A stretch of 5,015 nt of DNA from Candidatus Phycorickettsia trachydisci (GTDB lineage Bacteria; Pseudomonadota; Alphaproteobacteria; Rickettsiales; Rickettsiaceae): assembly GCA_945875085.1 (NCBI GenBank), contig CAMCJU010000072.1, positions 1-5,015 on the forward strand, read 5' to 3'. Made by a program: the position numbers and the translations under genes. Below the pieces are notes generated by a model. The model searched no databases. It was not told the DNA's origin and saw only the letters and a list, made by a program, of their open reading frames with translations. Within the stretch, counting starts at the first letter, position 1. Every line of letters starts with the position of its first letter. Positions 1 to 5,015 of the stretch are shown here, in pieces.

Positions 1-764
1 ATACTTTAAAAAAAATTAAAAATTTACTCAGGTTCACCAAAACTGCCAGGCGTAACATTAAGGATATTTATAACTTAGCAAATTTAGAGCAAGAGATTCT
101 TATCGATAAGATATACGATAATTTTGGCCGATTTTTGGCAGAAGTTGCCATTTTGGGCAGTAGCGATATGAGCAATAATATTACCATGCACGGTTTGGAA
201 AATGCGCAAAGCTTGCGCTCTGAAGGTAGGCCGTTTATTCTTTTTGCCGCTCATTTTGCTAATTGGGAAGTGCTGCTTAGTATTTTGACTAAAATATATC
301 CCAGCTTTGCTGTTGTTTACCGCAAGATTAACAATCCTTATATCGATAGTTTTATCAAGGCGCAACGCCGCTCTTTTGGCATATCGCTAATACCCAAGGG
401 GCCAGAAGGTGGTAAAGTTTTGATGCAAGAACTAAAAGGAGGCAAGGCTTTGGGGGTGCTTATTGACCAAAAAATGAATGAAGGTATAAAGGTGCCGTTT
501 ATGGGAAAGAGTGCCATGACTTCAGATGGCTTTGCTAAAATCGCCTTGAGTTTTGATTATCCGATATTGCCATTGCAAATAGTGCGCATTAATAACACAA
601 GTAATTTTGATGTTACTATTCATAAGCCTTTGGAATTTAATTTTACAGATAATAAACAGGAGAATATTAGGCAAATTGTACTAAAAGCCAATCAGGTCCT
701 AGAGGGCTGGATTAATGAGCATCCAGAGCAGTGGCTTTGGTTTCATAGGCGCTGGGGCAAATAA
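1..764 (+). CDS. lpxL: Lipid A late acyltransferase, LpxL/HtrB family (5'-truncated by window edge)
   Basis: The frame is open from the first full codon at position 3 to the TAA at 762-764, giving 253 visible residues; family members usually have about 290-310, so roughly 40-50 N-terminal residues, including the usual membrane anchor, lie outside the window. A TTG at 135 is in frame but is not the start, because family-like sequence (RRNIKDIYNLANLE) precedes it. The HX4E catalytic motif is HFANWE (visible residues 84-89, His codon at 252-254). Other family blocks are YRKINNPYID (106-115), LIPKG, DQKMNEGI (155-162) followed by VPFMGKSAMT, and the C-terminal PEQWLWFHRRW (241-251). The family transfers a fatty acyl chain from acyl-ACP to the lipid A precursor at the inner membrane. 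The exact acyl specificity (LpxL, LpxM or LpxP) cannot be read from the sequence. An 8-base A run lies at 8-15. It is followed by dapF on the same strand after 69 bp. Confidence 0.88.
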   Translation, partial: TLKKIKNLLRFTKTARRNIKDIYNLANLEQEILIDKIYDNFGRFLAEVAILGSSDMSNNITMHGLENAQSLRSEGRPFILFAAHFANWEVLLSILTKIYPSFAVVYRKINNPYIDSFIKAQRRSFGISLIPKGPEGGKVLMQELKGGKALGVLIDQKMNEGIKVPFMGKSAMTSDGFAKIALSFDYPILPLQIVRINNTSNFDVTIHKPLEFNFTDNKQENIRQIVLKANQVLEGWINEHPEQWLWFHRRWGK

Positions 765-833
765 AATGCTTCGGTTTTACTGATAAGTTATGCTATCTTT
801 AGAGAAATTAATCAACTAATTTACATCATTTCT

Positions 834-1637
834 ATGGCGATAGAATTCATCAAGATGCATGGACTTGGCAATGACTTTGTATTTATTGATCAAGGTAGTT
901 TGAAGACAGACTTAAGTCATGAGCTTATAACTAAAATTTGCGATAGAAGGCTTGGTCTAGGGTGTGATCAATTAATTTTATATCGTAGGTTAGCTGATAA
1001 GTCATATTTAATGGAAATTTATAATACCGATGGATCAAGGGCAGGGATGTGCGGTAACGCTTCAAGATGTCTGGCGTTGTATGCGTATGAAAAATACCAG
1101 GAAGACGCGCTGGAGATTATGGCTGGTAGCAGATTAATATCTGCTGTTGTTGATTCTGAGAATGTTATTGCAGTCAATATGGGTCAAGCGCTTTTTACTA
1201 GAAGTTGGATGCCGCAAATTAATGAATTTAGCAGTATTATATCTGATTACGGACTAAGTTCGAAGGAAATGGTCTTTGTCGACGTTGGCAATAAGCACGT
1301 AGTTATTTTTTATGATTCTTTAAGTAAGCAAGAAAAGACGCTACTAGGCCAGGCTTTCCAAAAGCATGTTTTGTTAAATGAGGGGGTCAATGTTGATTTT
1401 GCCAAAATTGATCAGGGGATAATTCATTTAGAGGTATTTGAGCGCGGGGTAGGCTTTACGATGGCTTGTGGTAGCGGCGCGTGCGCAACATTTGCTGCTG
1501 CTAGAAAATTGCAATTTGCTCTAAATAATGCTATTATTAGGTTTAAAATAGGTGATTTGCACATGTCTTATTCAAGGCAAAATATAATTATGTCGGGTCC
1601 GGCAATTAAAGTTGCAACTGGTCATTATTATGGATGA
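834..1637 (+). CDS. dapF: Diaminopimelate epimerase DapF
   Basis: This 267-residue protein has the normal DapF length. The enzyme is cytosolic and interconverts LL- and meso-diaminopimelate without a cofactor, supplying meso-DAP for peptidoglycan and lysine synthesis. The two catalytic cysteines are both present in their motifs: C73 in MCGNASRC and C212 in ACGSGACAT. Other family blocks are MHGLGNDF (8-15), CDQLILY (44-50), VGNKHVV (151-157), EGVNVDF (183-189) and ERGVG (203-207), so the protein appears complete and functional. The ATG at 834 places the MHGLGNDF block at the usual distance from the N-terminus. No Shine-Dalgarno-like purine stretch is visible just upstream (catcatttct precedes the ATG). 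The last 8 bp overlap the mtaB start, which suggests translational coupling. Presence of dapF implies that the organism makes DAP-type peptidoglycan. Confidence 0.96.
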   Translation: MAIEFIKMHGLGNDFVFIDQGSLKTDLSHELITKICDRRLGLGCDQLILYRRLADKSYLMEIYNTDGSRAGMCGNASRCLALYAYEKYQEDALEIMAGSRLISAVVDSENVIAVNMGQALFTRSWMPQINEFSSIISDYGLSSKEMVFVDVGNKHVVIFYDSLSKQEKTLLGQAFQKHVLLNEGVNVDFAKIDQGIIHLEVFERGVGFTMACGSGACATFAAARKLQFALNNAIIRFKIGDLHMSYSRQNIIMSGPAIKVATGHYYG

Positions 1638-2949
1638 TCGAAGTAGTAGTATCGCAAACGATTTAGCGGATGAAATTGGCGTAGATGAAATTGCTGCAAA
1701 TAAAATTACTGCAAATAGCGTTGTAACATTTGGCTGTAGGCTTAATATATACGAAAGTCAGGTTATTAGGCAGAATATGCTAGAAGCTGGCTCTGTAAAT
1801 CTGATGGTTTTTAACACTTGCGCTGTTACGAAAGAGGCTGAAAGACAGGCTAAAAAAGCAATATCCAAGGCCAAAAGAGATAATCCTGATATTAAGATTA
1901 TTGTTACCGGTTGCGCAGCTCAGTATAATCCGCAAGAGTTTGCTTCAATGCCTGAGGTGGACAAGGTTATTGGCAACGAAGAAAAGCTTATTCCCAGCAG
2001 CTATAGTCTTGATGAGCAAAGGGTTTTAGTCAATGACATTATGTCAGTTACAGAAACTGCCTCGCATTTAGTTAGTCATTTCGACGGAAGAACTAGAGCG
2101 TTTTTGCAAATTCAAAATGGCTGCAACCATCGCTGCACTTTTTGTATGATACCTTTAGCCAGAGGCAACAGTCGCTCGGTGCCTATCGGCAAAATATCGC
2201 AGCATATTGAGGAGTTATTAAACAATGGATATCAAGAAATAGTTTTTACTGGAGTTGATATTACCGATTATGGCCTTGATTTACCCGGCACCCCCAGTCT
2301 TGCGCAAATGATTACAAGGGTTTTGCAGCTCAATCCCGGGTTAAAGCGCTTGAGACTTTCCTCAATTGATGTTGCTGAAATAGACGAGAGGCTTTTTGAG
2401 ATGATGGCTTACGAGCCAAGGCTGATGCCGCATTATCATATCAGCTTGCAATCTGGAGACGATATGATTCTTAAGCGCATGAAAAGAAGGCATAACAGAG
2501 GGCAGGTTATAGAGTTTTGTCATAAATTGCGCAGCATTAAGCCGCAAGTTTCTTTTGGCGCAGATATTATAGCTGGATTTCCTACAGAAACTGACGAGAT
2601 GTTTGCTAATACCAAAAATTTGATTGATCAAGCTGGCCTGCAGTTTTTGCATGTATTTCCGTATTCTGCGCGCCCCGACACTCCGGCTGCAAGAATGCCT
2701 CAGGTCGACAAGATGCTGCGCAAAAGGCGCGCTGCAATTTTAAGACTCTCCGGGCAAGAGCAATTGGCTAAATTCTTGACTAATAATATTGGCGCTAAGA
2801 GCTGCGCTCTTAGTGAGGGAGGGGATTTAGGGTATACGGAAAATTTTATTAAGGTTAAATTCGCATCAAGCGCTTTGGCAAATAGTATACATAAAGTTAG
2901 GTTACTAAATATCATCGATAACAATCAAATGCTTGCGGAGATTATTTAA
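1630..2949 (+). CDS. mtaB: tRNA (N6-L-threonylcarbamoyladenosine37-C2)-methylthiotransferase MtaB
   Basis: A 439-residue radical-SAM methylthiotransferase that converts t6A to ms2t6A at position 37 of ANN-decoding tRNAs. The N-terminal UPF0004 domain supplies three cluster cysteines: C36 (TFGCRLN), C64 (NTCAVT) and C95 (VTGCAAQ). The radical-SAM CX3CX2C motif is C165, C169 and C172 (CNHRCTFCMIPLARG). FTGVDITDYG, LRLSSID, HISLQSGDD, ADIIAGFPTET and FPYSARPDTPA follow in family order, with a short C-terminal TRAM-like tail (GYTENFIKVKF). GCRLN and the LQSGDD context favour MtaB over MiaB or RimO. I chose the ATG at 1630, overlapping dapF by 8 bp; a TTG at 1612 would add six residues and is less likely. 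About 30 residues precede the usual start of the fold, an extension made by a 15-bp tandem repeat. The TAA stop overlaps the gpsA ATG by one base. Confidence 0.94.
   Translation: MDDRSSSIANDLADEIGVDEIAANKITANSVVTFGCRLNIYESQVIRQNMLEAGSVNLMVFNTCAVTKEAERQAKKAISKAKRDNPDIKIIVTGCAAQYNPQEFASMPEVDKVIGNEEKLIPSSYSLDEQRVLVNDIMSVTETASHLVSHFDGRTRAFLQIQNGCNHRCTFCMIPLARGNSRSVPIGKISQHIEELLNNGYQEIVFTGVDITDYGLDLPGTPSLAQMITRVLQLNPGLKRLRLSSIDVAEIDERLFEMMAYEPRLMPHYHISLQSGDDMILKRMKRRHNRGQVIEFCHKLRSIKPQVSFGADIIAGFPTETDEMFANTKNLIDQAGLQFLHVFPYSARPDTPAARMPQVDKMLRKRRAAILRLSGQEQLAKFLTNNIGAKSCALSEGGDLGYTENFIKVKFASSALANSIHKVRLLNIIDNNQMLAEII
1669..1716 (+). repeat. Degenerate 15-bp tandem repeat at the 5' end of mtaB
   Basis: Three 15-bp units start at 1669, 1684 and 1699 (gatgaaattggcgta, gatgaaattgctgca, aataaaattactgca), followed by the beginning of a more diverged fourth unit at 1714. 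The period is a multiple of three, so the units are in frame and encode DEIGV, DEIAA, NKITA and NSVVT. The decamer gatgaaattg is identical in the first two units, and a 12-mer in which 11 bases match (attgctgcaaat and attactgcaaat, at 1690 and 1705) links the second and third. The repeat supplies most of the extra N-terminal residues before the MtaB fold begins at TFGCRLN. Slippage duplication is the inferred origin. Confidence 0.7.
2937..2940 (+). promoter_or_regulatory. Shine-Dalgarno site of gpsA
   Basis: GGAG lies 8 bases before the ATG at 2949, inside the last codons of mtaB. It is the clearest ribosome binding site in the window and supports the gpsA start. It also supports coupled translation across the 1-bp TAATG overlap. 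Confidence 0.6.
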
Positions 2950-3917
2950 TGTTATTAGAGCAAAAACAAATATGTGTGCTTGGCTCGGGTGTATGGGGCA
3001 CAGCAATTGCCTGTCAAATTCAGCGCGTTCTTGGCAATTGCACTATTTTTACAAAAAATCCCTCGACTTTTGAGAGTATAAACATCCAGCACGTAAATAA
3101 AACCGTTAGCCTTTCGCACTCTATTACTGCCTCGATTGATTTTGCCAGGTTGAATGAATATCAAAACATCATTATTGCCTCGCCGTCATACGCTTTGCAC
3201 GAGGTTATTACCAGTCTGAAGCGGCACTTTCTTGCAGAGCAAATTAATTTGATCATTGCTACCAAAGGGCTGGATGTAAAAAAAGCGCAATTAATGTCTA
3301 CTAGCATTAATCAAGAGTTTGCCAATCAGGTGATGATTCTAAGTGGTCCTAGCTTTGCTGATGAGGTTATTAATAATCAGTTTACTGCCATAAGTCTGGC
3401 AGCTAGAGATATTAGCCAGGCTCGCTTATTAGTAAAGCTTATTTCTGGGCCTAATTTTCAGGTGGCCCCATCTAGCGACATGGTGGGTTTACAGCTATCT
3501 GGATGCATGAAGAACGTTATTGCAATATTAGTTGGTATGCTTAAAAGTTTAAATTATCAAGACAATCTGCGTAGCGCGGTTATTGCACGCGGCATTTTTG
3601 ATATATTAACTTTGGCAAAAGCTGTGTGCGGCGGAGTTGATAAGTCAGACTATGGTAGTAAATTGGCAATTTTTGGTGACATTGTGCTTAGTTGCTCAAG
3701 CCTTAAATCGCGCAATATGTCTTTTGGGGCAAGGCTAGCAGCTGGCACATCAGCTTCAGATAATTTAGTTGAAGGAAGACTTGCTATAAGCGCGCTACTT
3801 ACTATTGCCCTCAATCATAATATCCCGCTTAAGATGGTAGAGTTGGTGGAATCTTGTCTTAATAATCCTTCTATGGCCAAAGAGCTTATTGCAGCAGGGC
3901 TTTTTTTGCTAATTTAA
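2949..3917 (+). CDS. gpsA: Glycerol-3-phosphate dehydrogenase [NAD(P)+] GpsA
   Basis: This 322-residue protein has the usual GpsA length. The cytosolic enzyme reduces dihydroxyacetone phosphate to sn-glycerol-3-phosphate, the backbone precursor of phospholipids. The Rossmann dinucleotide-binding loop is GSGVWG (12-17), followed by the ASPSYALHEV block after the beta strand near 74-79. Further family motifs are IATKGL with K106, LSGPSFADEV (131-140), GCMKNVIAI with the catalytic lysine K188, RSAVIARG with R214, and FGDIVLSC then SRN (254-256) in the C-terminal helical domain, ending with VEG (274-276). No key residue is missing. The ATG is set by a GGAG site and the 1-bp overlap with the mtaB stop. 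The C-terminus (AAGLFLLI) is hydrophobic and is encoded across a 7-T run at 3901-3907. The last 9 bp overlap the end of a minus-strand reading-frame remnant. Confidence 0.95.
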   Translation: MLLEQKQICVLGSGVWGTAIACQIQRVLGNCTIFTKNPSTFESINIQHVNKTVSLSHSITASIDFARLNEYQNIIIASPSYALHEVITSLKRHFLAEQINLIIATKGLDVKKAQLMSTSINQEFANQVMILSGPSFADEVINNQFTAISLAARDISQARLLVKLISGPNFQVAPSSDMVGLQLSGCMKNVIAILVGMLKSLNYQDNLRSAVIARGIFDILTLAKAVCGGVDKSDYGSKLAIFGDIVLSCSSLKSRNMSFGARLAAGTSASDNLVEGRLAISALLTIALNHNIPLKMVELVESCLNNPSMAKELIAAGLFLLI

Positions 3918-4185
3918 CTTTGCTGCTACTTGTGGATGCTGCCTTACAAGCGCCTGCCGGTTTACATACTCTTTTTCGTGGATATGTGAGCAGACGATGT
4001 GAGCATAATTAGATACCAGGGCTGTCTTTGATATTGCTGCCAAAGTCTGATTCGAAATTTTGGTAAACTTGACTCTCATATTCTGTTTGTTTTTGCTCCT
4101 GAAAATCTTGATGCGAAATAGCGGGCATAGATGAAGGAGTCTCTTGAAGGAATTTTGCCACATATGCAAGCTCACATAAAGGAAA
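3909..4185 (-). pseudogene. Frame-shifted tail remnants of the minus-strand gene
   Basis: Past the TGA at 4172-4174, no single frame spans this stretch with protein-like sequence throughout. Between 4185 and a TAA at 4009-4011 the most protein-like frame gives 58 residues, including CELAYVAKFLQETPSSMP, and is in phase with the 4471-5015 segment. From about 4010 down to a TAG at 3909-3911, another frame gives NYAHIVCSHIHEKEYVNR followed by QALVRQHPQVAAKLN. A GTG at 4173-4175 would open an 88-residue frame across the whole stretch, but its first half is rich in basic and hydrophobic residues and looks like a shadow. The simplest reading is the decayed 3' end of the same gene with at least two further indels. 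The end overlaps the 3' end of gpsA by 9 bp. The evidence is only the look of the translations. Confidence 0.35.
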
Positions 4186-4454
4186 TTAGCAAAATTTTTG
4201 CCGCTTCCTGCTGTGTGACAGCCTCTTGTCCCAACTCTTGCGTTAATATATACTTTGCAGAAATTTTCTCAAGTAGGTTAAATATTTCTTTATCTGTATC
4301 ATCAAATCCTTCCATGATGAACATCGAATGAGGCTCTATATCGGTTTGCTTGTTATGGCACTGCGCAAGACAATCTAGCATAACCTGATTAGTAACAGGG
4401 GTAATTTTATCTTTAATAACATCCGATATGCTAATGCGGCAATACTGATTGGCA
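4172..4454 (-). pseudogene. Continuation of the interrupted minus-strand gene, frame-shifted after the hairpin element
   Basis: About 94 residues are open here, from NANQYCRISISDVIKDK to a TGA at 4172-4174. The frame is one step off from the 4471-5015 segment. Deleting the 65-bp hairpin, or 57 bp plus one TA, joins the two segments in frame as NRIANQYC or NRILNANQYC, which supports one original gene. A TTG at 4460-4462 inside the hairpin could act as a start but has no support. The sequence contains an acidic stretch (MEGFDDTDKEIFNLLEK) and ends with EAVTQQEAAKILLIS, which loosely resembles the first helices of excisionase-type helix-turn-helix domains. I do not recognise the family. The alternative is that this is a separate small gene starting in the hairpin. 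Confidence 0.5.
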
Positions 4455-4519
4455 TTTACCAAATGCAGCCTTATATCCCCATAGTTAAAACTAGGGGCTT
4501 TACGGCTGCATTTGGTAAA
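4455..4519. repeat. 65-bp palindromic element with nested inverted repeats, MITE/RPE-like
   Basis: The arms TTTACCAAATGCAGCC (4455-4470) and GGCTGCATTTGGTAAA (4504-4519) are perfect 16-bp inverted repeats. Inside them a second inverted repeat pairs cccc (4477-4480) with gggg (4494-4497) and tagtt (4482-4486) with aacta (4489-4493), with one unpaired A at 4481. Between outer and inner stems, 6 bases on each side pair partially. A TA dinucleotide occurs symmetrically in the arms (4457-4458 and 4516-4517), as in elements that duplicate a TA target. There is no T run on either side, so it does not look like an intrinsic terminator. It lies exactly where the minus-strand reading frame changes, and its length is of the class (remainder 2 on division by 3) that accounts for that frame change. 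Mobility is inferred from this single copy. Confidence 0.72.
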
Positions 4520-5015
4520 ATTCTATTATAATCTACCTTATCAAGTAGATCATTAGTTGCCTTTAATATATGTTGTAAGGTTGGAATTTTGGCCTGAATT
4601 TTGTAGTTAGTATCCACATACTCCACAAGCGTAAAATGATGCTCTATAGGGCGATGTCTTGTTTTTGACCATTGGCGTATCTCATAAGCAGATTTGTCAA
4701 GGTTTGTAAGGATAGATTCTATAGACTCCAGGTTGGACTCGACATAAAAAACATTGCCGCTTGTTTCAAATTCACGCTTCTGAATTCCTTTGATGCTAAC
4801 AGGCTTCTTTGTTGTTTGATAAACATAAATATCATGCGCGCTTATTAAAGACTTGCTCGAGTACTTAAATTGTTCAACTGTGGAATAACTAGGGAAAGTA
4901 GGTATTTTGTTGACAAACTTAATTATCACTTCTGGCAAGATGTCTTCCAGAAGATAAAAATCAAAGCTAGGGTCGATAGATTTAAGCGTTGGGATTATGT
5001 TGTTTTCTGCTATTG
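4471..5015 (-). CDS. Unrecognised protein, N-terminus beyond the right edge, probably the front part of a broken gene
   Basis: The frame is open from the right edge of the window to the TAA at 4471-4473, giving about 180 visible residues. An in-frame TTG at 4936-4938 is not needed as a start, because open sequence of similar character (NNIIPTLKSIDPSFDFYLLE) continues upstream. I do not recognise the family. The composition is that of a normal soluble protein with charged and aromatic residues spread evenly, and includes YEIRQWSKTRHRPIEHHF and KIPTLQHILKATNDLLDKVDY. No signal peptide, membrane segment or catalytic motif is evident in the visible part. The last 15 or so residues (PNAAVKPLVLTMGI) and the stop codon are encoded entirely by the hairpin element at 4455-4519, so the natural C-terminus probably lay further on, in the adjacent frame. 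It is convergent to gpsA. Confidence 0.6.
   Translation of the reverse strand, partial: IAENNIIPTLKSIDPSFDFYLLEDILPEVIIKFVNKIPTFPSYSTVEQFKYSSKSLISAHDIYVYQTTKKPVSIKGIQKREFETSGNVFYVESNLESIESILTNLDKSAYEIRQWSKTRHRPIEHHFTLVEYVDTNYKIQAKIPTLQHILKATNDLLDKVDYNRILPNAAVKPLVLTMGI

Noticed and set aside
135..764. A complete 209-residue acyltransferase starting at the TTG at 135
   Set aside because: The frame is open to the left edge, and the upstream residues fit the family, so the gene is truncated by the window and does not start here.
762..780. Small hairpin with a cTTCGg loop just after the lpxL stop
   Set aside because: Only about five pairs with a bulge, and no T tract after it.
765..833. Promoter in the lpxL-dapF gap
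   Set aside because: TATGCT (789-794) and TATCTT (794-799) resemble -10 boxes, but no -35 hexamer of matching quality lies at 16-18 bp. In AT-rich DNA this is expected by chance.
2362..2652. Minus-strand open frames inside lpxL, mtaB and gpsA (84-365, 2362-2652, 2700-2924, 2955-3164)
   Set aside because: They lie wholly or almost wholly antisense to genes with intact family motifs and have no recognisable features of their own.
3879..3907. Terminator-like stem (aaagagc with gcttttt) followed by Ts at the end of gpsA
   Set aside because: The stem has only two G-C pairs and one G-T wobble, a 13-base loop, and the T run is itself part of the stem. It is too weak to call.
4131..4331. 66-residue plus-strand open frame
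   Set aside because: It is antisense to the more protein-like minus-strand segments, cysteine- and serine-rich in the manner of a shadow frame, and has no convincing ribosome binding site tied to a recognisable product.
4455..4519. The hairpin as a rho-independent terminator of the minus-strand frame ending at 4471
   Set aside because: Neither strand has a T run after the stem. The stop codon lies inside the hairpin loop region, not before it, and the loop itself contains a nested inverted repeat, which is unusual for a terminator.

Overview
The window reads as a piece of an AT-rich alphaproteobacterial chromosome, most likely from a host-associated lineage such as Rickettsiales or Holosporales. 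This is inferred from base composition, the dapF-mtaB gene order, the alphaproteobacterial style of the LpxL-type acyltransferase, and a decaying gene at the right end. Species-level placement is not possible from the sequence alone.

Left three quarters (1-3917, + strand): a compact co-directional run of four housekeeping genes. First comes the 3' part of a lipid A late acyltransferase (lpxL/htrB family), cut by the left edge. After a 69-bp gap come dapF (diaminopimelate epimerase), mtaB (tRNA t6A37 methylthiotransferase) and gpsA (glycerol-3-phosphate dehydrogenase). dapF and mtaB overlap by 8 bp, and mtaB and gpsA by 1 bp, so the last three are probably one transcript with coupled translation. 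Together the genes serve the envelope (lipid A acylation, meso-DAP for peptidoglycan, sn-glycerol-3-phosphate for phospholipids) plus one tRNA modification enzyme. All visible catalytic motifs are intact. MtaB carries an unusual N-terminal extension encoded by a degenerate 15-bp tandem repeat.

Right quarter (3909-5015, - strand): convergent to gpsA lies an unrecognised gene that enters from beyond the right edge and appears broken. Its reading frame runs from the right edge to 4471, then continues in another frame at 4462-4172, and then as shorter fragments in two further frame steps to 3909. Exactly at the first frame change sits a 65-bp hairpin element (4455-4519) with perfect 16-bp arms, a second nested inverted repeat, and a TA dinucleotide at the same place in each arm. 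Removing it, either as 65 bp or as 59 bp (57 bp plus one TA), rejoins the two frames. The simplest reading is a small MITE-like or Rickettsia-palindromic-element-like insertion that split the gene, which then decayed further. This is the most interesting part of the window. No RNA gene or CRISPR array was seen, and no convincing promoter or terminator.
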